NCBI GenBank assembly: GCA_900323505.1
Contig: OOIN01000002.1
Location: forward strand, 2,356,001-2,420,000
Origin: Ustilago trichophora
Lineage: Eukaryota; Basidiomycota; Ustilaginomycetes; Ustilaginales; Ustilaginaceae
Direction: 5' to 3'
Length of the DNA: 64,000 nt
Notes under the pieces: model-generated
What the model saw: the letters and a program-made list of their open reading frames with translations, nothing else
Told to the model about the DNA's origin: nothing
Database searches by the model: none
Program-made: the position numbers and the translations under genes
Shown here: positions 10,227 through 20,200 of the stretch, one piece after another
How the letters are laid out: each line of letters begins with the position of its first letter
How positions within the stretch are numbered: position 1 is the stretch's first letter

Positions 10227-13098
10227 GGCCCATCCGCATTCTGTACCTTATCACCAGCACCTCTACGCCTCTACCTCGTATTCATCACTCTCAGGTGCAG
10301 GTCCAGTCCCTGTCTTTGGACCCGACCTTTCCTCGCACGCGTATACACACTCGGAATTGGGACTCATTCCACACAACATTGGCATACCCATGATGCGATA
10401 CGGCTCCTTTGGCATGTCTGCCGACGACATGTCGCGCGCAGGTTCTTCAAACGGAACTCCCGGACCCATGACCCAGCAGGATATCGACAATCTCCTCGCC
10501 ATGTCGCGAGCCCAGGCGGGTAACCACGGCGATGCTAGTGCCTTCCCATGCACCTACTGTGATAAGGTCTACACCGGCAAACACGCCCGCAGCATCTGGC
10601 GTCGCCATCTTCAAGACAAGCACAACATCCCCCTCAGCGCTCAGCCCCGCCGCACCCGATGGGACGGCGATGTCAATCGACCCAAGAACGCCGAAGAGCG
10701 TCGCGCCCGCATGCTCGAGAGCAAGCGTCGATGGGCGAGAAAGAAGCGATTGCAAGAGAAGCAGGCTGCTCAGGCCGGCAAGTCGGGCGCCAGCAACACG
10801 CCCCTTCCCGACGACTCGGACGACGAGGGTGCTGATGACGGCGATGACGGTGCCGATGCCGATATCTCCAACATGTCGATGAGCTTCTCCCACGGTACGG
10901 ATGGCGATGACAGCCTGTCGATGGCGCAAGCAGAAGCTCAAAGGAGAACCTCGCTTAAGACGGAGGAGACTACACAGTGGGAGAACACCTTCTTTGCCTC
11001 GCAAGACCAAGCGGGTCGTCCTGCCAAGCGACAGGCGTTGGCACCGACGACCGCATACAATATTGCAGGTCCCAGCACCACACCAATGCAGTATCCCACG
11101 CAGCTACCATCCGATCCTTACGTCGCTCAAGAGCTGGCTGCAGGCAGTAGCATGTACTCGCACTCACCCATGCGTCGACCCGGTCTCGCTCTGGCTCCTC
11201 TCTCGCAACAAGGCTCTGGTCTACCTCTTTCCGCCAACCCCAACGACAGCTTCAGCTCCCACAGCAGCGATCACTCGCAACCGGGTTCAGTCAGCTTCTT
11301 CAACGACAGCTTTGGCGGCAACATGAGCAACTCTGGCAGCGATACTGCAAGCACTTCGATCGACACACCCGCCACCACCTGGCCGGCTCTTCCTGTCCTG
11401 GACGGAAATGCAGACAAGGCCTCTGCCATGTCTCGTGCTGGTGAGGGAATTGCAGTTGCACAAGGTCAACTACCGCGCTTGCAGAAGGGTGACACCCGCG
11501 ACGCAGCCATTCAGCTGTTGGCGCTTCGCTCCGGCTCCAACTCTCCATCGGATGACCGCGAGATGAGCCTGAGGCGCAGGGATGCCAACGAGGATGCTCC
11601 TTGGAGTTCGACGCCCAGTCGAGGCAAGGCTACATCCGAGCACGCCGCGCTTACGGCATTGTCGTGCTCCACAGCAGCCGCAGCAGAGACCGGCAGGAAG
11701 AGCAGTGCATTGGACGATGTTGGTCTCAGCCCATCGCCTGTCTCCCGCACGCTGGCGTCGGGAGCAACAGCAGCGACAAATGTGCGCGCCATGCCGGTGA
11801 CCACTCCTGGTCCTGCAAGCCGCGCAGGCGAAAACCCTTTCAGCCTGGACAAGCACAAAATCTCGCCCTACGAAGGCAGGAGGAAGCTCAGCTACTCTGG
11901 TGCGCCAGCCTCTCCCATTGCTTCACCAACCCATCTCACTTTTGGCGGTGGTGTGAGCATGGGTAAGAGTGCTTCGAGTTCAAGCTCGACTTGCAACGCC
12001 CCGCTTGGGGTGAAGCTTCCTCCACTTGTTAGTACTCCTATTCGACCTTCTTCCCAGGGTCATGTGGTGGAAAGTGAAGTTGGAGAGAGGATCAAGATGG
12101 ATGCTTTGCCACCGTTGCTCGGATCGGCGAGCAAAAAGGTGGGCGCACCTATGATGTCTACACCCTTTTCTAAGCCCATGTCTGGGTTGGGGTACTCTGC
12201 GTTGCGCCGAGGTGGTGGTGGCGGCGGCGGCGGCGGCGGTGGTGGTGGTGGTGGTGGTGCTGGCGGCGCTACAGCCACGCAACACGCTCTCGCATCTTCC
12301 GTCCGTCCTTCTCCCTCTCGTCATCACTCGGACGACCAATTTAGCTCGCCCCAGCACCTCAACCTCACCGAAAGTTTGGGACTGGCACCCCACTCGATCT
12401 CTCGTACCTCATCCTACGCCTCTGCCTGCTACGCCTCTTCTTTGGGGTTGACACCGAGCGTGGCCAACATTTCCGGCAACTTGATTTCGGGAACACCTTT
12501 CCATTCTGGATTGGGCGCACTGAGCGGGTTGGGTGGATTCACGCCTCTCTCTGCTGCGAAAGTGGGAACATTGGCTGGAGGAATGGGGACTTTCTGGCCC
12601 GAATCTGCACGTAAAACTCCTTTGCTGGCTATAAGCAACTCGCCTACGGTCTACAAATCCACCTCTTCTTGTTCCTCTTCCCACCCATCCACCTCTGCTT
12701 CCTCCTTGGGAAGCCGTGCAAACCGAGGCAGTGCCAAACGTAAACATTGCTCCACCACTTGCACCGCACTTTCTTCCTTGCATCCTAAATCCCGAACAGC
12801 CTCTCCCGCAGAAGGAGACATTTTCGACGCAGACTACACTCACAATCCTTGTGCTTCGCAACGACAGCAACTTAGCAGCGATGACACTTTTGAAGATGAT
12901 GATGAGGAGAATCTCATCATGTCTATTGGAGCTTTGGATACGCCGAGTAGACCAGCGGCTGTTAGGAAGTTGGCTAGAACTCAGAGTGCTGCCAATCAAA
13001 AACTTGGCGTTGCTTCTTCTCCCGGCAAAAAGGAAAGATTGGCCGTTGGTGCACAGCAGGAAAGATCGCCACTTCGAGCAATTCGTCTCAACAACTAA
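9805..13098 (+). CDS. Single C2H2 zinc-finger, polyQ/polyG regulatory protein
   Basis: This 1097-residue ORF starts at the ATG after a CT-rich leader. A single C2H2-like finger has Cys249, Cys252, His268 and His273 (C-x2-C-x15-H-x4-H, around CTYCDKVYTGKHARSIWRRH). It is followed directly by a conserved-looking basic module, PRRTRWDGDVNRPKNAEERR, and a KRRWARKKR cluster (about 305-318) that could be a nuclear localisation signal and DNA contact surface. I remember this finger-plus-basic-tail module from other basidiomycete proteins of unknown role. The rest is low complexity: Pro/Gln-rich N-terminus, Q11 (10195-10227), an acidic stretch near residue 335, many Ser/Pro motifs, and 16 consecutive Gly codons (12211-12258). 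A nuclear transcription-factor role is inferred from the finger. No target or pathway can be read from the sequence. An intron inside the low-complexity region cannot be excluded. Confidence 0.8.
12211..12258 (+). repeat. Poly-glycine codon run (16 Gly)
   Basis: Sixteen GGT/GGC codons in a row lie inside the zinc-finger gene. The mixed codons indicate selection or interrupted slippage rather than a pure trinucleotide expansion. Confidence 0.9.
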
Positions 13099-13285
13099 CT
13101 CCTTGATTAAGTCGAGCTTTATTATATGGTACAAGCTCGGGTCTCTTTACTACAAAACAAATCCTTCGCATTCCTCAAACAATTAGCCGTACAGATTTAT
13201 AGCGCTTTGTTCCCCCCTTCCCCATTGATAAACTAGTATTCTTCCCTCTGTTTGATGTTTTTGTATTTGTGCTACTATACATACT

Positions 13286-13286
<1 letters not shown>

Positions 13287-13323
<37 letters not shown>
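13287..13323 (+). repeat. T37 homopolymer
   Basis: An uninterrupted run of 37 T lies about 190 bases after the zinc-finger stop. Exact length should be treated with caution because homopolymers are error-prone in sequencing. Confidence 0.85.
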
Positions 13324-13324
<1 letters not shown>

Positions 13325-13700
13325 ATTATCGAGTTTGCATACTTTTGGGTGGTTTGGTGTTGTACAGAGTTGTTTGCTTTTTGATAGGTTGTGTATGTGG
13401 GTATATGATTAAGTTTGGGGTGGGGTTTGTGGGGGTAGGGTGTGTGGATGTTGGATGGGGTTCGGTATGAGATGTATTGGAGGAGTCGAGCAGGGTGTTG
13501 GGTTTGGAGTTGTGCACACGGGGGGCGGGGATGGTTTTTTTCTTGACAGTCGGCAAGGGATGCAGTAGATGTGTTTTTGTGGCTGTTGACTCGAGTCAAA
13601 GATTCAAGGTTTGAAATGGTCTAATGGTCGAAGGGACCAAGTTAAGAATGACCAAAGGTAGATCTTGAAACATGTGAAAAGGGCGAGGATTCAAACCAAG

Positions 13701-13756
13701 CACCCAACCACCCAAGCACCCAAGCACCCAAGCACCCAAGCACCCAAGCACCCAAG
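13701..13756 (+). repeat. (CACCCAAG)7 minisatellite
   Basis: Seven 8-base units lie in tandem; the first ends in AAC and the other six are identical. The array is in the convergent spacer. Confidence 0.9.
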
Positions 13757-13855
13757 CAAAGCAAGTACAAGATCAAGATCAAATACCACCCCACCCTTCC
13801 CATCCAGCACCCCGTTCCAAACTTAGCACGCACATCAACACATTGTCAAGCTAAA

Positions 13856-13911
13856 CCCCAACCCCAACCCCCACCCCCACCCCCACTCACACTCACACTC
13901 ACACTCACACT
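13856..13911 (-). repeat. G-run tract with quadruplex potential plus CTCACA repeats
   Basis: On the minus strand 13856-13884 reads as five G runs of 4-5 bases separated by T or TT. This fits the consensus for an intramolecular G-quadruplex. On the plus strand the next bases are CTCACA-type hexamers up to about 13911. Confidence 0.75.
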
Positions 13912-14107
13912 CCACATCTTTCTACAGCACACAAAGCCTTAAAAGAACACATTGCACAATGTCAAGGACCACATCTCTTTTGCAGAAACACAAGAATCAC
14001 TAAGTTAAGCGCAATCAATCCATCAACACACGGCGCAATCTTTTTTTTCTTGTTCTGGTCGCAAAAAACATCATTACCACCATCACACAGCGCAAGTCTG
14101 TCACTAA

Positions 14108-16453
14108 CTAATCAATACCAACCGCCCAAACCTCCAATCCATAGCACACAAACCTTGCCTCCCCCTCCCTTCTGCCCTGACCTCTCACTTTGTCATCGCA
14201 CAACACCTCATTGTCAAACGCAGGACAAGAGCTACTCACCCCCTTTTCCAACGCTCCATCCACCCAAAGTCCAAACTTTCCTTCTCCACCACCTACACTC
14301 AAGAACGTAGACTCGGAGAGAATCATATAATCATTCTTACCCGTCCATCTGTACTTTTCCACACTTCTCTCTCCTTCTTGACCCGAAGTGGTCGTCTTCC
14401 AGAGAAAACATTCGCCAGAGCCATAGTAATGCTGCTGGGGACGTAGCTTTTCGTTGACAAAGGCGCCAAAGACGTTGTCGTTTTCGTCTTTGATGGCAAT
14501 GATGAGTCCAGCGTCCGAGATGCTACTCAGTCCTCCACCGACATGCATCTTGCGTCCGTTGGAAGTGGAACCGCGCGTTCCCATTGCTTCTTGGGTTTCT
14601 CGGGATGCTCCGCGCAACCAGCCTTCGGCCGAGTTGTCGTCGCCTCCCTGCTGGGTGCCGGACACGATCCTGGCTGCTTTGGTAGGGTCCAACCCAGCAG
14701 CTACTCGATGGTACAGTGTTTGCAGCGAAATACCATGCTGATCCAACGAGTAGAGCAGACTCCATCGCTTGCCCAGTTGCAAACGAGGCGGGAGCAATGC
14801 TTGCAGGCGCCAAGCATGGAACGGTTCAATAACGCTTTCGGTCTCCTCGCGACGATCAGAGAGGGTAACGGGAATAGAGCGCTTCTCTTTTTCGTCGAGC
14901 GTCCAGTGACCCGTGTTCCATTTCCGTGTAGAGGAAGTATCGAAGCCTGGGGCGCCAGAGATGGGAGCTGTGGAGGAGTGGATGGGGCCACGACGAAGAG
15001 TGCCGCTAGAAGTCATGGAGGAGGACATGGAACTGCCTGCGCTCAGAGTGCCTGTGCTGTTGGAAGCAAACAGATCTCGAGCGCGGAGTGGTGCGGAGCT
15101 CGTTGAGCCAGAAGAAGGCGCTGCTGCGCCGGCAGAGAAGCCGGAGGAAGAAGCAGAGCTTGAGCCAAAGGGAGTGGCCTGGCTGTAATCTGATGCATGT
15201 GGGAGAGTACCACTTCCCCGTCGATGCGACCCGGAATTCCGATGAGCGCCATCTCGATGCCCACTCTCTACTGGTGCATCACTGGCGATAAGCAAGCCAC
15301 CACCAGGATTCGTATCCACCGCACCGTGTCCAGCCGAACTCAGACCTTCCTCCGCCTCGTCCGGCGGCACGATAAAGTCGCTTGCACTCGGCAAATGATT
15401 AGCAATCTCATGCTGAATCCCGCGCAACGTTGTCCAGGTCTTTCTCAAGCTACCAGTCCAGCTTGACGGCGAGGCAGGCGAGAACGACCCAGACCCCATC
15501 TCCCGTTTCTGATCCTTGGCAGCGTTCGAGTGCGAGGCATTGTTGCCGATAGGCTTAGGTTGTGCTGAAAGGCCGAAGTACGAATCTGTCTTTTTGGAAT
15601 GGGACGAGGAAGTGGCCGCCATGGGACTGGTGCGTGCATCGTGCATGTTTTCGAGCTGTTCCGGTTCTAGCACGAGCGGGCTTGCTCTGCCTAATGCGGT
15701 TTGAGGAGCTCGCTCGAAGCGGGAGAAGAAGTCGTCATCGGCAGAGCTGGCAAAATTTGTACCGTTCTTTTGCTGCTGCTGCTGTTGTTGTTGTTGTTGT
15801 TGCTTCTTTTGCTCGAGCTTCTTCTCGACGCCGCGGAGGTCGATGATGGGTGGAGAAGGGGCTCGGGTTGGGTTAGTTGCTACCTCAAAGGCATCAAAGA
15901 AGGCATCGTCTGCAGGGTTCGACGTGTTTGCGGATGTTACCGATGAAGGCCCTGCAGCAGCTGGTGATTGTGATTGTTGAGTCGGAAGCGTGTGAGCCGC
16001 CAAGAAGCTGTTCCAGTCGGACCACTCGGACGAGGCGCCTCGACCGCTGATTTTTCGCCTTGCTGCCGGCTTGTTGCTTGTGATCGGTGCGGCTTGTGAA
16101 GAGGGAGGTGCCGCCGCTGGAGTTGGTTGATCCGGCTTTGAAAAATGCGTCTCTACCGGCGAGAAGCTGGACACCATGTCTGCCTCTGCCCACTCATCGG
16201 CATCTTCGTCTGTGTTCCGTGATGGCTGTGAGGATGAGCCGGCAGGTGTGCGCATTGGCGAAGTAAAAGCAGTCGAAGAGGACGACGCCTGGTTGTCGAG
16301 TGGCTCAGAGAGCCCTGGGTCAAAGCTGGAGGGGAATGCAGAGGAAGCGTCGACAAAGGAACCGAAGCCATCTGATTCGGTTCGCGCGTGGGCTGAGGCT
16401 TCGGAGATTGAACCTCTGCCACGCCGGCGCAGCGAAGATTCGGGAGAGGCCAT
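14108..16453 (-). CDS. OXR1: TLD-domain protein, OXR1 type
   Basis: This 781-residue ORF starts MASPESSLRRRGRG and ends in a TLD domain (about residues 550-781). TLD hallmarks are LLPPRLQLGKRWSLLYS at the domain start, GLIIAIKDENDNVFGAFVNE, YGSGECFLWKT, FLSVGGGEGKFGLWVD and the end FVCYGLEVWAVGID. TLD proteins (Oxr1, TLDc) protect against oxidative stress, and Oxr1 in yeast promotes V-ATPase disassembly. The N-terminal 540 residues are disordered, Ser-rich and lack a LysM or GRAM domain, so the length far exceeds yeast Oxr1. The linker has Q11 (15770-15802) after a Lys/Gln segment. The gene converges on the zinc-finger gene. The family call is firm; the cellular role here is inferred. Confidence 0.9.
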   Translation of the reverse strand: MASPESSLRRRGRGSISEASAHARTESDGFGSFVDASSAFPSSFDPGLSEPLDNQASSSSTAFTSPMRTPAGSSSQPSRNTDEDADEWAEADMVSSFSPVETHFSKPDQPTPAAAPPSSQAAPITSNKPAARRKISGRGASSEWSDWNSFLAAHTLPTQQSQSPAAAGPSSVTSANTSNPADDAFFDAFEVATNPTRAPSPPIIDLRGVEKKLEQKKQQQQQQQQQQQKNGTNFASSADDDFFSRFERAPQTALGRASPLVLEPEQLENMHDARTSPMAATSSSHSKKTDSYFGLSAQPKPIGNNASHSNAAKDQKREMGSGSFSPASPSSWTGSLRKTWTTLRGIQHEIANHLPSASDFIVPPDEAEEGLSSAGHGAVDTNPGGGLLIASDAPVESGHRDGAHRNSGSHRRGSGTLPHASDYSQATPFGSSSASSSGFSAGAAAPSSGSTSSAPLRARDLFASNSTGTLSAGSSMSSSMTSSGTLRRGPIHSSTAPISGAPGFDTSSTRKWNTGHWTLDEKEKRSIPVTLSDRREETESVIEPFHAWRLQALLPPRLQLGKRWSLLYSLDQHGISLQTLYHRVAAGLDPTKAARIVSGTQQGGDDNSAEGWLRGASRETQEAMGTRGSTSNGRKMHVGGGLSSISDAGLIIAIKDENDNVFGAFVNEKLRPQQHYYGSGECFLWKTTTSGQEGERSVEKYRWTGKNDYMILSESTFLSVGGGEGKFGLWVDGALEKGVSSSCPAFDNEVLCDDKVRGQGRREGEARFVCYGLEVWAVGID

Positions 16454-17298
16454 ATTTTTGCTGAGAGATGCTGCTACGAGCTTGAGATCGTTACAATGCC
16501 ATGCTCCGAGAATTGAAAGGAAAGGTCACCGAAGAGACGGTTCGAGAATGTGTGGTGAAAGGTGCCTGCGTGGCAGTCTGGGGGCGATGCCGGCGGTTCA
16601 GCTGTGTGCTTGAGAAGCGCAATACGAACCCAACTTTGCGGGTGCAACGATCGTTTATGTACGGCGACGAGTGTCGTCGTTCGTGTGAAGTCGTACTTGC
16701 GCGGTTGTCAGAAAGGTTCAAGAGCCAAGGGGCCAAGATCGAGTGTTGGTGGAAGAGTGTGTGGAGCTCAATCTTCTCAAAAAGTGTCACACTTTGCAAC
16801 ACCGTGCGGCTCAGTCACACACAGCCAGCCAGCCAGCCAACCTTGCCGAAATTCTCTCTCAACACTCTCTCACGGTGGGCTGAATTCAACCCAGCCACGC
16901 AGTCAAACATCGGTCTGTGCGCGTCACTTTGCAGCTGTCGTTGCGCATTTTTGGCCCTTTCTCATCCCTCTTTCCACATGAACCCTTTCCACACCTCTCT
17001 CCTCTTGTTGTTGCATCAGCTTTGGAACTCACTCGGCAACAACGGAATGCCATCACACATTTTAACCTCAAGAAAGGAGAAGTGGCCAATGACAGATGAT
17101 ATTACAAATAAGCCCGGTAGAAGCAACGGTGACAGACTAGAAAGACAGTAGGTGGTAACAACGAGCATGCATGGATGAGCCAGCCCAATGGAGGGCATCG
17201 AATCGCAAAACAAACAAAAAAAAAGAAAAGAGGTAGAAAGAGAGAATGTGTATGTTGAAAACGAATGTATGTGTGAGATGGAGACTAGAAATTACCAA
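16454..17298. other. Promoter of OXR1-type gene and 3' region of RhoGEF gene
   Basis: This 845-base spacer lies upstream of the minus-strand TLD gene and downstream of the minus-strand RhoGEF gene. It has a short AGCC repeat near 16826-16840. A 216-codon plus-strand ORF (16501-17151) has no recognisable domain and starts over the promoter, so it is not called. Confidence 0.6.
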
Positions 17299-20200
17299 CT
17301 ACTGGTAGAAATGAAGGTCAAAGGCCGTCTTCCAAGCCACTGCTTCCTCTGGCGAGGATGCGGCGAGATACAGAATCTCGGAACGGTCAACGACACGCAG
17401 ATTGACACCGCCCAGAATCTCGACGGGTCGGATCAGCTTCAGCATCGAGCGGAGCATCACGGGTGTGTTGACGTCTTTGCTCTTCGACTGCTCGATGCAG
17501 AGCACTGCAACATCGCTGCATAGGATCAGAGACATGCTCTGGTCTTCAGTCACCTGTTGCAGATGATCTGCCGACAACACGTGGTCTTGTCCTGGCAACT
17601 CGGTAGGTGATAGCGCACCGCCGCTGTCTCGCTGCTGCTGCTGTTGCAGAGCTCCGCTGACTGAAGCGCTCCTGCCGGAGCGAACAAATCCAGGAATACG
17701 GCGCACCACCCGCTTCAGCTGCAAAGACCCATCCTTGAGCAGTCGACGATGAGGCTGCACCAGAGGTCCCTCAACAGGTCCCCGAATACGATACTGCCAC
17801 GCGAGCAGGCGTCGATCCTGCTCAGACTGACGCTTGCTTTCGTTGACCTTGGATGCGATCTGTGTCACATGCTCCAGAGCCGTAGCCAGTGCATCGCTGT
17901 CCGCGAGTCGAGTCGTGTCGGTACTCTTGACCAGGTCTTCCAGCAGCAGGCGGTATCGGGGAATTCGTTGCACGGGGAGGAGCAGATAGCTCTCGACGTT
18001 CAGCTGCGTGTGACGTGGGTGTGTCCTGCAGCGCTTCATGAAGGTCTTGATTTTCTTGCGCTGCGAAGGAGCCAGACTGCCGTCGTGTCCGAATGAGCCT
18101 GTGCACATCATATTCCCGGGAGCACCGTTGGCATACATGGCTGCAGCGCCACCTTGTTGCGCAGACAGAGCTCCAAAGGCCTGCAGAGCGCTATAACCAG
18201 GTGCACCACGCAGGGAGAGTCCGCCGCCGTTGCCGGCAGAAGGGGCCATCCATGCGTTGATGCGATTCTGCGCCGAGTCGCAATTGTTGATGTAGCTCGT
18301 GTACATCTTGAAGAATGCTGCGTGCGTCGAGAAGACTGATGCGACCTTTTCGGCCACTGCTGCAGTTTTCTCGGATGGCATATCGCCGGGCATGTCTTGG
18401 TTGTGCTCCAATACGGGGCTCGCCATCGACACGAGTGACGGTAGGAACACTGTGCGATGGAACTGCAGGAGCGCCTCGACGTTTCCGAACACAGCACGGT
18501 GCTCGCTGGGAGGAATCACGGGAACACCGCTGTTACCATCGGCAGGTGCCATGGCCGGCTTGACGTAGATATCAACCAACTCGCTCAGACCTTTGACGTA
18601 GGTACGCTCCGTCGAAACGATCTCGGCAATGATGCGGAATCGTCGGACCGAGTCATCCTTGCTGCAGCGAGCAGTGCTCAAGCGCGACGGCTCCGAAGAG
18701 GCGCCTTCCGAAATCGAGCTGGCGGCGGTGCTGGCGACGTACTCTCCGCCCGAGTCGCGCGATTTAGTGGAAGGATTGCTCGACTCGGCTCTATGCATGC
18801 TGGGTGTACGCGAGTGGCCACCAGTCTCGCGAAGGTGGGCGAGGGTGCTCTTACTGGGTCCTACGAAGGAGGCGGCTCCAGTACGTGCGGCAGTGAGGTC
18901 GTCGAGATCGCGCAAGTAGTGCATCAGCGCTCGCAAACGGTTGCGGTGTCGAGCAAGGCTCTCCTCGTCCATCTCTTCCTGCTGAGATGAGGTTGGGGTA
19001 GCGGTGGACTCGAGTTGGCCAGGTCTTTGAGTCGCGGCAGCAAAGGCGTGGACAGGCAGAAAGCTGCGTCGACGCGCCTTCTTCGCTTCGGCATCCAACG
19101 CAATAGGCTGCAAGAGCATGGTTGGCTCCAGAGGCGTGACAGGCTCGGAAGGTGGCTCGAGTGGTGTCATGGGAGCGTGATAGTTGGCACGACTCTCGCC
19201 TATCGCAGCTGCGAGGCTCTGGGACGTGATGACAACCGAAGGAGAGATGGGCTCGGATTGTGAAGGAGTCATAAAAGGAGTCATTCCATCACTCTTTGAG
19301 ATGGAGTTGGACCTTGCAGCTCCTCCCGACGAGCGAATCGACTTGCGCGATGCCTTGGGCGACGAGAATCGGCTTTCGCTCGGACTGATCGTCTCGTGGT
19401 ATGCCGAAGCCAGTCTGTGGCTGGAAGCCTTGCGCCCAATCTTTTTGAGGAATCCACCCCACTTGCCCCCACCGGTGGCGTGTGGGTCGGCCTCATCCGC
19501 CGCGTACGATAGCCTGGTGACTCGATCCTCATACCCAGTGGTGGGCCGCGAGTGGATATCAATGGGGCTGACATAACCACTGTCGTCGCTCTGGAAGTCC
19601 GGGGTCGATACGGGTGGAGTCTGTGAACCGAATTGAGCGTTGAGCATGGTCTGCAAGTCGTTGGCACTGCGCATGCGAGGCATGGGTGGACGTGGCGACA
19701 CCTGACCGAAGTTGGCGTGAGTCGCACTGCGGAGTCCACTGTGAGTCGCGTGAGCTTCATCGAAGTGCTGTTGTTGCGTCGGCTGGAAAGGCGCTGCAAG
19801 AGGCTGATCAGCCTGTGCAAGCAGGGGCGCCACAATGTCCTGCCAAGGGCCACGGAAGTTGTTACCTTCCACGAACAGGTTAGTGAGCTTGGACATGCGG
19901 TGGAGCCAGCTTGGCAAGAAAACGAGTTGGTTGTTGCGAAGACTAAGACGCTGGAGCTCCTGTAGCTGGATCAGACTGGAAGGAAGGTGGTGCAGACCGA
20001 TGCGATCGGCGGACAGTGTCCGCAGGGCGCGAAGGTTGAGAATCCAGTCTGGAAGATGGTCTACAGGGTTGCCCGAGATGTCGAGCTCTTCCAGGGCGAT
20101 GCAAGAGCCGATGGCATCAGGAAGATGTTGCAAGCCACAGTTGGAAAGGTCAAGGACGAGCAGGTTGGTAGTGAGAGGCAGGACACGCTCCAGCACTTCG

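Larger units (their letters stand above)
13099..14107. other. Convergent intergenic region rich in simple repeats
   Basis: This lies between the 3' ends of the zinc-finger gene (+) and the TLD gene (-). It holds a 37-base T run (13287-13323), a GT-rich segment (13370-13470), an 8-base tandem array (13701-13756) and a C-rich/CTCACA tract (13856-13911). No coding potential was recognised. Confidence 0.75.
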
